Origin: Daphnia pulex
Lineage: Eukaryota; Arthropoda; Branchiopoda; Diplostraca; Daphniidae
Direction of reading: 5' to 3'
DNA length: 64,000 nucleotides
Assembly (NCBI RefSeq): GCF_021134715.1
Contig: NC_060027.1
Coordinates: 3,100,001-3,164,000, forward strand
The notes beneath the pieces were generated by a model. It did not search any database. It was not told the DNA's origin and worked only from the letters and a program-made list of their open reading frames with translations. This document shows positions 8,998-20,928 of this stretch, piece after piece. The first letter of the stretch is position 1. Every line of letters starts with the position of its first letter. Both the position numbers and the translations under genes were made by a program.

Positions 8998-10981
8998 TCA
9001 ATGCGCAACATGGTAGAGATATGCAGCCAATGACTTGGTTCCTTCGATATAGTTACGAATATCAATCTTCTCGTTTTGGGAATGGGCACCATCGTCAGCA
9101 GCCCCCATCGGCAGCAGCATCACACTCTTGCCCGTAACCTCCTAAATGTTTTAAGTACATTGAAGTTATAACAAATTAAAACAAACTCAGAAATATAAAT
9201 TTCATACCTGAAAGGTTAGAGTAATAGGAATAGAGCCACCTTCGCGAGTAAGATCAGGTTTACATCCATAGACTTCTTCCAAAGCTTTCTGACCAGCCAG
9301 ATAGTGAGGATGGAAGGGATCAGCCATCCATGGCTTACCACTGTGGTGGTTAATCACCTTCATTTCATTGGGGCTCTCGCGCAACTTCCACATTTCATTG
9401 AGGTAATCATTTACCACTTGATTTACCTTCTCCGGTGTTTGATTTGGAACGATACGAATAGAAAATTTGCCAGAAACTTTCCTTGGAATAACTGTTTTAG
9501 CTCCAGGTTCACTAAAAGCCCCTTGAATTCCGTGAAGTGAGAGCGCCGGGAAGCGCCATCGATGCATCAGAGTTTTGGACTAAAATGAAATAATCAGCGG
9601 TTAGAGTTAAGTTATTTAACAATATTTGAGTTTCAATACCTTGTCAGTTTTGTGTAGCAAGTGGTTGCACCCAATATCTTTCTTGTAGTGTTCAAGATCG
9701 AAATCAATTGTGGCATAAGTTGCCAATTCTTCATCGGTGACGGGAGCTACATCAGCCATGATTCCAGGAACTAAGATCTGTCCCCTGTTGTTCACCAGTG
9801 TGTTCATCATGTAGATCAAATCCGCCATAGCTTCATGCCTAGTTAGCATATATTTAATTATGTATCCAAACTAAAGGCGAATGATTAGCAAAACACTTAC
9901 ACGGAGCCACCGAAAACGCCACTGTGCAGATCTTTATCAGCGCAAGCAACTTCGATTTCAAAATAGCATAGCCCACGCAGACCGTAGGTTAAGCACGGCT
10001 TGTTTTTACCGAGCCAGTAATTGTCGGAAATGCAAACAAAATCCACGCCACTCATAAATGCGTCTTTTTCTTTTTGCAATAGCTCTTCGAGACCTTCACT
10101 TCCCGATTCTTCCATGCCTTCAAAACAAAACTATGGGAAAATGAGAAAAAATAAACCCCACTGTCAGTTATATGATGAATGAATAAAGTGCTAATGAGTT
10201 GAGGAAATCTCACCTTAAGGTTGACTGGCAGATCTTGTCCTGTTTGTTGGAAAGCTTCAATGGCATGAATCCAACCAAGTACTGGGCCTTTGTCATCAGT
10301 GGATCCTCGACCATAAAGTTTACCATCTACTTCAGTCAAGACAAATGGATCTGTGTCCCATCCATCTTCCTGTACAGCATTATCACTATGTCAATTATAC
10401 ATGACAAACTAATCAAAAGCTGCATTTAAAAAACAACCTTGAGTGCTGGCTGAACATCCAGATGCCCGTAAACCATTACAGTTTTCTTGTTGGGATCATT
10501 CCCAAGTTTGCCGAAAAGAACAGGGGGTAGGTCTAAGATACTTCCATCATGCATTTTCTTGTGTTAAATCAAAAATAGTCTCAGATTAATTTATTTTCTT
10601 TGAAATTTATTTCATCCTTGTACCTGTTTGCCAACATCTTTTAGTTCTGTTGTAGCTCCAAGTAGTTCAAGTTTGGCTGCAACCCACTTGACCATCTTGA
10701 AGATTTCAGGGCGAGTTTCTGGCCTTCAATCAGACAACGATTTAGCATAAAGTTGTATTTAAATTTCTTCAATATGAAAACAACTTTACCATGCTGAAAC
10801 AGACTTGATGGCAACTGCTTCATCCAAATTCTTTATGAACTTGCCTTTGTTGCTATCAATATAGCTGCAATAATAATAAACAGTACAAGTTTATCAACTT
10901 TAGAAAATAGTACCATACAACATTACGTAATAAGAAATATTTCGCAATATACCTGAAGACTGGTTTCAACGCTTCGGTCAT
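8998..10981 (-). CDS. CNDP2: Cytosolic non-specific dipeptidase (M20 metallopeptidase, CNDP2-like)
   Basis: Hydrolyses dipeptides such as Cys-Gly in the cytosol using two metal ions (known for the family). The start [23 protein letters not shown] is at 10981 and the last exon ends [17 protein letters not shown] at 8998. Metal-site landmarks appear in order: [14 protein letters not shown] (first His and Asp), [13 protein letters not shown] (bridging Asp), [12 protein letters not shown] (catalytic Glu pair), [10 protein letters not shown] (Asp), [11 protein letters not shown] (His) and [11 protein letters not shown] (C-terminal His). The order and spacing match the human CNDP2 family along its whole length. 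About nine short exons are separated by introns, several of 60-90 bases. No frame disruption was seen. There is no signal peptide, which supports the cytosolic CNDP2 type over secreted carnosinase CNDP1. Confidence 0.94.
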
Positions 10982-13900
10982 TGTTCCGCTAGATGAGTAA
11001 CTTTTAAAGACGACCGCAACAATGGAACGATGGGCGTTTAATGAAAACCGAATGAGATTCTCTGTGCTAGCAAAGCACTGTCAGAGCCTGTCACTGTAAA
11101 CAAGTTTGGAATTTAGACTTGACAGACAGCTGATCGAATTTAGATATCGATGGTATTTCTATCGATTAACTTGGGGGCCACTAAAAATTTTAAACCCAAA
11201 TTCACGTTAGGATAATTTAATTGCACAACAGACAACACCGAAATAGATTGATCGAGAACTTTTACTCTGAGCAATGTATAAATTCCTGGTACGAAGAAAT
11301 TTGAGCTATATATATTTGCCCTTGCCGGAAGCAACGACGAGTTCACAGGTTTCAGCAATGCACAGATTCTCTCCAATCTTCTGACACGGAAATGTGCTAC
11401 AGCACTTTGCTTGATATGCGTATTATAAAGAATGCTAATCCAGCATCATGCTATCGTGAATGTATTGAACTTTCTACGCAATTTATTCCGAAATAAATAC
11501 GAAGAGCTCAATCAATTTCAACCAGCCATATTTATTCATCGACTATTATAATTTATTATGCCATACTGTTTAGATGACAGATGGATGCCGGAAGTGAGCA
11601 AACAGCTGATTTCCAATCCCGAAACTTGAATCATAAAAAATTCAGGAACCAAGGCTCAGAGATTCAAATTTATTTTACAAGTGGAAAGAGAGAAATAACG
11701 TCTCGACAATTCGTGACAAAATCAAGGACGAACATTTTTCACACAGTGTCACTCTGTCTCTTTTGATAAGTTTTATTTTTGTAGTCAACTAGTTACAATA
11801 TCTTATCCATTTCAACACACCAAACTAAATTGATTGAAGACACTTGGTTATATATGATTGACAGCTGCTAGACATATTGTTATCTCCCAATAACCAATTG
11901 ATAATTGAACGATTATCATATAGTACCTCTCTCGAAGACAAAATTTGAATACACATGCGTGCCAGTTATTTGGATGATGTCATACGAAATATCTAAAACA
12001 GTGAAAACGTTTGAGCGCCCTCTCTCCGATTAGTTAAGTTTCATCGGTTGAATAAATTAGAAAGATATATAGAAAGGCATTCCAGATAAAAATGAAAACA
12101 CAAAAAAATAGGATATTCCATTCTGCACATTCACTGCTTGTTGTGTTGCCGGTCACGATGAAGGACGTTGCCACGCAATGCAACCGAATAATTTTGACCG
12201 CGCCGCTGGCGTCTAATGCATATAGTTATATATCTACTCTCTCGAGAGAGTAAAAAAAAAAGCTGTCCCCTTTGCAACGTGTGCACTGCTGTTATATGCG
12301 TGTTGTTCAATCTGCAAACAAAAGAAGGTCACACACACTTGTTATATATTTCAGAGTTTTTTAAACACAAAAACTCGTTTCATTTTATTTTGTGAGGGAA
12401 ATTTGATACCTACGTTCAGGTGAGTTCGACCTTGTGTAGAACTGTTTGACTTGTTGTAATTTTAGACGTCAGAGATTCAGGAAAGGGAAGCTTTACAAGT
12501 GTAGCTCTAGGAATCCTCAAACGTGTTGCGATGAACGATACGAACTAGAAAAAAATAAAGGGCATGTACCTTTTTTATTTTCCCAAAAAGATTCAGGCAG
12601 CTTTCTTATCTCTCTCAGCTGTTTTGGTTCAACTATTTTCTTATTTTAAGAATCTGCTCCAATTCGTTTGGGAATTATAAATAGACACAGCGCGTTTTGG
12701 CGTAGAAATATTATCGCCGTTCTCATCTACACAAGAGTATCCTATATGATGTAGGTCATTAGACAGTCCGTGTTTTGACCTGTACATTTCAAATGACGTT
12801 CACAAACGACGGGGAAATAAATTGCTGCGGTTTTCTGTTGCTTTTTTTTTATTATTATTAACTAGACACAAGTACGGCACCGCATAGTTCCCGCTGATAG
12901 GCAATCGCTCACTCGAGATAATAATGCGTGTACACTGGAAGGTCTATTTTCGACTATGTACTGCTGCAGCCGGTGCGCGTTTCGTTCGAAGGAAACCGCC
13001 GGTGCGTATCATTTTGGTCAACCATCAACTGACCCACATAATAAAATTCGCTTAACACAAAATATTAACCGTTAGTGAAAAGATCTAAATTATAATATTT
13101 CAAACCTTCAAAAACAGCAGATGAAATGGCCTACTTTTTTTTTAAATTTGAGATTAACCAGAATATACCTTACCCGAGCTTGTAATGAATCGGTACACCG
13201 GTACATGTGTATTTCGACACAATTCTAGCTGCTACCCCCGACGGGGTGAGTCATATGGAAATTTTAGTCCGATGGAGAGAGAATTACTTTCGTTCCTCGT
13301 GGTTTTCCAGAACGAGTCGAGCATGTATAATATTGCTCTCAAACGTGAACACACATGTTTGACGATATTGCAGACTGTATAACCCAGTTGATTAGGAAAT
13401 ATCCCACCTTTTTTAACGCGCATCACATGAGATTGAACCACACAAAAAAGCAGCTCGTTAATGTATTCTTTATTTTTCAACCGCTATATACCTATACGAT
13501 TGTTTAGGTACGCTCATCTTTTATGCCGAGGCACGATTGGCCAAGTCATCATTTATTGCGAGACGGGAAAAACTTTGTTGAGAACAAGGGCATTTGTCAT
13601 CTGGGCAACATCAATATTTAGATCAAGGATCGGAAAATTCTACAAGTGTATACGTGTGCTGACGGGGTTTCACGATCAAATCGATCTGTTTATTTTTTTA
13701 TTATTATTTTAAATTATTTCACGAATATCCGGGGCGTATAATTTTGTACCTTTCAAAAGAATTCTTTGTTGTATTTGAATTATTTCAGCTCATATAATAG
13801 AAATCGTTGTTGTTGTTGATTGTCCATCGAAAAATGGCGTACCCCAATTGTTCGTGGATTGTTAAACAACATTTTTATTTTTACAATCAATATTTTGAAC

Positions 13901-16900
13901 AGTAAATTTAACCTCAAAGAACATTTCGAAATGCTGGGCTGCTGCTGTTGTTGTATATGATGAACATTATCGGTCCTATCGCGTTTATATGGCACCCAGT
14001 TTCCTTCCTCGTTTTGCGGTCAACCGACAGCATTGCACGTGAATATTATTTCCTTACAGCCAAATAATATGAGACTCTCTCTCTCTCTCTGTACACGTTT
14101 GCTAACTGTATCTCCCCGTCATGAAAAATTCTATCACGCCAAACAACAACAACAACGAAATTGCTCAATGCTGTGGGACCTAATTAAAACAGTTTTTTAC
14201 TTCGTCCTTTTGTTTTGTTAATAATTCATTGAAATAAAGATCAAGGTGACAAGTTGATTGTCATGTCACACCACCGTAGACCCTCGGAAAAATCGCCGTA
14301 TCACATGACACGGGCGGTCGTGAAATCCCACGGTGGATTACAGATTGTCGTCTTGATAATGAGCTAATTACGTAGAACAAGGTTACGTGTCAGCTGTTGC
14401 CAGCAGCTTATTAGCTTATACGTAGTATATATACACATTTCAACCGGATTGAACAACAATCAGAAAGGAATGTCGGATGAGGCACACAACAGCTGAAATT
14501 GTCTTTGCTGTACTTTTACGAGTTAGAGCCGCTTAACATTAGTTAAGTGGGGGACGATAGTTATTATAACGGATCCGTTTCGACACCGCAAGAAAATGAC
14601 GTCGTTATTGGTCTGGAAAATGTAACTCAGACTTGTATATATTTCCTAAATGATGTGAATGATTTTTTCCTTGTTTCTGGAACGCTCAGACCAATATTTC
14701 TTTAAGTTAATCGTTCTTTTATTAGTTACTGAGCGCCCTGGATTCACCAAAAAAAAAGTCGTAACTAGAACGTGTGTGCATGCCATACTGAATTACATAT
14801 CGCGTAATTCAAATCTAGCCGAATTTTTATAAACAGATGCTGGTAGTATCATAAGACAATAAAAATACCTTTCCACTGGAGCCTTGACACAACATCGCAA
14901 CGCTATAAAGTAGTAACAAAAATATAAATGTTTCTCTCTTTTTTTATTTCGGTAGAATGACCAGCTTGGAATCATTTTTTATTTGTCGATATCGAAATTT
15001 CAAAAGTAAAAAGATACCGGGCAGCAGAAAATTCGCTGACACGTTTCCCTACCAGAAAATACACTTTTCCTTATCAAATCGTATAGAAATTTAAATTCAA
15101 TGAATTATTCCACCGAAAAAAAGAAAGAATTAAGCTGTTGTGAAAGTTGGAAAGACTTTGTCGTTTTTAATTCAGCGCGTGTTGTTACACGAATTAAATG
15201 AAAGAACCACGGGGAATATTACCAGCAGCTAGATAAAACTTACACGTCATTAACATTGTTAAACGAGCTTTTTTTTCTGCGCTGAAACTGCCATTTTTGG
15301 GGGAAATGATCCAGTTGAATCGCGCGCTTGTTGTGGCCACCGCCACCGCTAAGAGGATTATTAAAATGCTCAGCAGCTTGACAAGAGTAGCGAAACTACA
15401 TGGCAAATGGAACGAAGAATTTAGAAAGGGACACACAGACGTACACGTACCGGTGCTGTGTGCTGACCTACAGGAACGCACCTCGAAAAAATACAATGAA
15501 ACTAGGCGTTTCCCCGACCTTCTCTTTTCTTTTAATTCATAGATTCGCCAACAACAGCAAAAAACGATTCAATTAAAATTGGGTTTTCCGGTACATAACC
15601 ACATGCACGTCACCCGTGTCAAACCCCCAAACAGTTTGGAGGCTATCGGCCACTTTCGCCCATCGCAGCCGATGAGTTTTGGGACGTTTTTGAACGTGTC
15701 GTTTGTTTAATTTCTCCACAGTCCATTGCTCTGGCGAATGATAACCATAAATACAGAAAGAAAAGAGATTGGCGAGAGTCTAATTGATGTCGAAATCAAA
15801 TTCCATAGCCTCATTCCTCGAGCAGAAAAGAGCCAAACCGAATCGGTTCTAAGGTTCTTTTTGATTATGACATAAGCCCGGCCAGCCACTTTCCTTTGAC
15901 TCGACCATTGCCCTGGCGCGCGCCAGGGGAACCATGACGACCGAGCCCACGACAAGGTACATGCATTGAATAAGGTGTGTGTGTGTGTTTTTGGTAAAGG
16001 GGCGACGATCTGAGAACAATAGTTACCCACCAGCTCGAACTTTCACTCCGAAAAGGACGACGAGAAATCGAGAATCTAACGCAATTGGAGTAGTAGTAGT
16101 AGTAGCACACACGCATGAACGAGAAAGCGTACACCAAAAATAACTTTTGATCTATGCTTCTCTCCTTGACGCCAATGAAATTCCTTAACGAATGAAAAAA
16201 AAGTGAAATAATTAAGCAATTTGTTTTTAAATGTGCCTTATACGCACCATTGTATTCTCCCCTTCAAATTTGTTTTTTCTTTCGCGTCACTTGGATATTT
16301 TGTGTTTTTTTGGGAAAAACGTTAAATTATAATATGTATCGAACATACAGAGACAAGTGCAATTTAAAAAAAAAAGACGTTTGCCGAAATAACAAATTTT
16401 TAAGGCTTGTCGGGAAACGAATCGAGAAAGACGGGGCACTGCAGATATGAAATTCACTTTCAAAAAATAATCTTTTTGAAAGGAAAAATAAAAGAATTGA
16501 AAAAAAAAAAATGTGTGTGTGTAGAACCTGTGAGGGAAATTGATAAAGTCGTGGGAAAATCCTGGACAAGAGTATTATTTATGATACAGCAGCATCAGCA
16601 ATCAAGATTTTGAAGAAGAAGAAGAAAAACCCTATGGACAAAAATTGGAATGTACAAAACAGCAACAACATTAAAATGGGAAGGACTCGAGAGAATTGAC
16701 GATGCGATTTACTGCCGTAAATCTCTTAAGATTTTTTTAAAAAAAGATTCAAATTTTTTCGCTCTCCAACATTTTCAATTTAAAAAAAAATCACACGTGA
16801 TGGATGATGATTGTCTTCCAGCAAAATATTAATTTTCAATTTAAATTATTTCCTTTTCTTTTGAGAAAGAAAAAGAAAAATTTCGATAAAAAAAAGTCGC

Positions 16901-17218
16901 CAGTCGTCCAGTGAGAGTGAGAGCTGAATACAAAAAGGAGAGAGATGGGTGTGTTGAACGCTAAATGACGAGTTACCATGTGAAAAGAAAAATAACGTTT
17001 CGTAACGGGAAAAATGTGTTTGGAAGGGGCTTGCGAAAAATTGAAAAGCCGCGTAAGTTCGAAGAAGAGTGGGGGGAGAAAAAGAGTTGCTCGAGTCCTG
17101 GACGGCGCAGATATACACATTATATAATAATTCAAAAATAAAAAAAAAGTAAAGTTAAAAACTGTTACAGACATTCGGGGGAATCCCTACATGTTGTTGT
17201 TTCATCTTCTTCTCCGTT
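10982..17218. other. 6.2-kb intergenic region, no gene recognised
   Basis: Runs from the CNDP2 promoter to the FAM43 3' end. It is AT-rich with CT-, CTG/CAA- and GTA-type short repeats, such as (AGT) units at about 16092. Open frames are short and of biased composition. A frame at about 15194-15496 minus contains a hydrophobic stretch but has no supporting splice or family evidence. A long FAM43 3'UTR probably occupies the right end. Confidence 0.4.
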
Positions 17219-20200
17219 TCAAAGATTGAGCGTGAATTCCTCGGCCATGGTGTAAGCGCCTTTGACCGTTTTGACGGTGCTGGCATCCGAGGCGGAAGAC
17301 GAGGAAGAGATGACGTCCTTGTCGTCCGAGTAGCCGCTCTCGTCCGAAACGTTGTCGTGGTCTTCGCTGGCCAGCATGTGAAAGGCTTGACCGTCGTCGC
17401 AGGGACTGGGCACCAGATTGAGGCGACCCTTGTCGGCCAAATTGGGGCTGTGATCCGCCGATGAGCAAGGCGACGATCCGCTGAACGAGTCGCTCTCCAA
17501 CAATTCCTCCACCGCCGAATCGAGACGCAATCGAAAGTCGATCTCCTCCTCGTCGTACAAGTACTCGTCCCGCGATTCAATGTACTCGGAAGTGGGTCGT
17601 CTACAATTATTTTTAATTCACACACTTGAGTTGTTGTTGATTGAACGACGACGGATGACAAGTGGGAACTTACCGAGCAACGCCGACGTATTCTGGTTGA
17701 CTTTGCCGGCGGATGAGGGCCCGATTCTGTTGCAGTTGGAGCTCGGCCGCGTAGTCGTTGACGCTGGCGGCTCTGCAGGGGAGCGAGCGACGGGCTCGAC
17801 GCGGTAAAATGGGCGGAGGCGATGAAGGTCTTCCGCCGTTGTCGATGACGCAATCGGCCGATCCGAATTTCTTGCGGGCCTCGGCGCTCATTCGCCTCAG
17901 CAAGGGAAGCCGGATCGGTTTGACCACGGGACAAGAAGAAGACGACGATGACTCACTGGATTGAACTGGGCTGGAAGGACCTCCGTCGACACAGGAAGTG
18001 CCTCCATCGGGCATCAGAGTCACCTTTACCTCCGCCAAATCCTATTTTTTAAAAAGAACCAACGTCATTTTTAATCCGCCCGATTCTTAAAGGTCTAAAT
18101 GTCGTACCAAAAGTCCGTCGGGTGAGACGGCATCCGGCGAAGGATCGGACTCTGTCATCATCTTGGCGGGCAGGGAAGGTGTAGAGATAAAGCGTTCCTC
18201 CTCTCTGACCGTTTCCAACGAACTGCGGGTGGGCGAAACGGATTGGATGACTGTGTTGTTGCGCTGGAGCGTCGGTGCCGATTGGGTTCCGCGCAGGGCC
18301 AAAACGCGGAGCCAATCCTTTTCTTCCACTTCTTCCAATTCCGGCGATTCCTCGATCGAGCCTAATTTGGGTGCAGATTTACACCGTTCCACCGGAGGTC
18401 TGTCCAAAATGAAAAACAAAGTGGCTTTTATAGCAACAACAACAACAAGGTGAAATTAAGGTCAAGTATATATGTACTTGTAGTTGTTGATTCCGGGCGC
18501 TAGTAAAAGTTTTCGCTTTGGAATGGCGCTGGAATAGTCATCGTAGAGACAGGCGGCCACTGAAAGACGGGCCGATTGTCGGCACAGTTTCTCTCGTCGG
18601 AAATCGTGCAAAGCCTCGCGGAGTCGCTGCTCCAGCCGGGCCGTCAGCTGTCGAGCTTGTCGACCCGTCGTGCACAGCACAGCGTGACACCGCAACTCTT
18701 GCTGCGATAACAAACACAAACAAAATAGCGTCAAACGTTAATAATGGTCGTAATATACTGAAAAACAACAACAACAACCAAAAATGATAATTTGATGAAG
18801 TTTGTCTTTACTTTGAGACGGCGTCCTTCATGACGGTAGACCCAGGCAAAGATGCGCGGGTAGGAAGGCGGAGCCGAGCACCACGTCACGCGGTGAGACC
18901 AATATTCCGTCAGCCCATGCTCAGACGTTGTTGCCTAATAAATATCAAAATAAAAAGGTTTAAAAAGGGGGGGAAGAAAAAACAATTCGGGAATTGGCTG
19001 ACCCCAATCAGCATCCCCAAAGTCACAAGGTGACTGAGCTCTCCACCGTGTTTCCCCCCCTTGCTCATTCAAAGTGAAAGTCTCTCTGTGACTTGGCATT
19101 GGCTCTCGCCTCTACTAAACAACTTTTATATTCGTACATTTTTACAAGACTGTAATCATTTCCAATGTGGGAGAAGAAGAAGAAGAAGAAGAAAGGAGAA
19201 ACATTGGACTTTTTTGGCACGTACAAGAGTCGTAAAGGTTTTTTTTTTACCTGAAGACCAGAGCTGCAAACGGAGAGTCTCATGGACACATCGGGCCGGC
19301 TACTCTGGCAATAGTTCTTCCATAAAGTTGCCAACGGTTTATCGAGGCATCCTTCACCTACAAGCCAAACATCGACAAGACACCAGACAAAAAAAACAAT
19401 GTTTGTGTAAAATAATCGATATCAAAAACAGTTAGCTTTGTTTTGTGGGTTAATGAGATAGAGCTTCACGTCTCTAGCACAACAACAACAACAACAACAA
19501 CCGTAATATCAGTCGTTGTTGCCGGGGAGTTTTTGGTGCTCGTCAATAATAAGACGGACGGGAAAAACCTCCCGTTACGTGTCGTTGGTGGTTTTAGCTG
19601 CTGCCATCGAGAACTCGGCCACACAACAGTATTCTTCCGACTAGTATCGCCCGCAGAACCCAATAGCCCCCCCATCCGCCAATAATAAAAATAATAATGG
19701 ACATTTCTGGATTTTGTTTGTGTGTGTGTTAACGCCTACGTTGGACTCGCACACAAACCTCGGTGGTGATGATGGGCGGATACCCCAAAGAGGATGAAAC
19801 AAGACATCATCATCATCATCATTTCCCATCCGGTTGCCCCTGTCGATTATAACAATAACTTTCAAAAATAATTCCGGGCGAAAATTAAAAAAACGAACGT
19901 CATCAATAAAATGTGAGAGAATTCCGGAGAATCGAAAAACACACACGCCCATTGGACATTATATGCGTCGACATGAAAATTTTCCCAAATGTAAAAAAAT
20001 TATTTTCTTTCGTCTGCCATTCCCTTTTTCGGTTATTTACGACGTCAATGCGAAAACATAGAAAAAAACACCTTTTGAAATTTCCCCTCGCAGGTGTACT
20101 ATACTCGTGACCACACGGTGGCCGGGATTGGGCAATCGATCCGTCCATTGAATTGAATCCAAGTTCCCCCACACTCGCGTTCGTGAAAAGAAAAAGAATC

Positions 20201-20768
20201 GTTCGAATTGTTTGGCAGGCGCACAAGACGTTGTGGAGAAAAAATTGAATCGCTGCCATCTTTATTCATCGACAGGTTCCGAATGTGCTGGTCGTGAGCT
20301 AACAATATCCCGCTGCTTGTTCCCGATAGATTATGTGAAAAACTGGAGCGGGTGGTGGTGGTGGGGGGATTATTATGAAGTGCGCCATTATTTCTGCACC
20401 AGACAGAAGCACCAAGGAAAACATTATTTGGCGAAAACCGTCAAGGACGACACTCGTGTGGGTTCTTCACCGTTACGTTATAGACTAACTCCTTAAGGGC
20501 GTAGCCAGACAGCCAAACTACACCTAAGGGGGTACTAGAGAAAGAAAAATAGACACACGAACGGACCCAGAGCGCGCACAGAAAAATGAATACAAATAAA
20601 ATCCATTTGTGTATGTGTGTGTTTACCTTTAGCCCATCCGGTGAGGACGTTGCCTAAATAGACAACTTTGAACGAAGGATCCGATTCGGTGATGACGGCC
20701 GTGAATCGCTTCTTCCACCAGCGAGGCATCAGCGAAGTTTTCTTCATCTTGGCACTCAACGTTTCCAT
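17219..20768 (-). CDS. FAM43 family PTB-domain adaptor protein
   Basis: The seven hand-spliced exons are 20768-20627, 19357-19251, 18934-18812, 18701-18478, 18399-18108, 18041-17674 and 17600-17219. They sum to 545 residues with the frame kept throughout. Residues about 20-190 form a PTB/PID-like domain with FKVVYLGNVLTGWAKGEGC, LATLWKNYC, VTWCSAP, RIFAWVYRHEGRRLK and LRCHAVLC, each with a counterpart in vertebrate FAM43A/B. Directly after it comes KPPVERCKSAPKLGSI, nearly identical to the FAM43A motif PPVERSRSAPKLGSI, which fixes the family. The rest is low complexity and Ser/Glu-rich, with PRRARRSLP basic patches and an acidic C-terminus ending AEEFTLNL. The molecular function of the family is poorly known; an adaptor role is inferred from the PTB fold. 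The ATG at 20768 could be preceded by 5'UTR exons. Confidence 0.88.
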
Positions 20769-20905
20769 TGAGAAAAGAACCGTCCACAGTTGGGCCAACC
20801 CCACCACTCCCGACACACACACTCACGAAAATCGGCCAGGAGCACACACGAAACGAGCAATGTTTGCTCTAGTTGCAACGCTGATGAACTGATGGGACCA
20901 GCGAA

Positions 20906-20928
20906 AACAACACACACACACACACACA
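20906..20928 (+). repeat. (CA)n microsatellite
   Basis: About ten AC dinucleotide units in tandem, just upstream of the FAM43 start codon. Confidence 0.9.

Noticed and set aside
15194-15496. 100-codon minus-strand frame with a hydrophobic segment
   Set aside because: The hydrophobic stretch comes from T/C-rich DNA. No signal-peptide start context, exon structure or family similarity.
16084-16105. CRISPR-like or structured array near the AGT repeats
   Set aside because: It is a plain trinucleotide microsatellite with no spacer-repeat structure, and the genome is eukaryotic.
17155-17934. 259-codon open frame on the minus strand overlapping FAM43
   Set aside because: It overlaps two FAM43 exons and their intron in another frame, is Arg/Thr/Ser-biased from GC-rich coding shadow, and has no domain or splice support.
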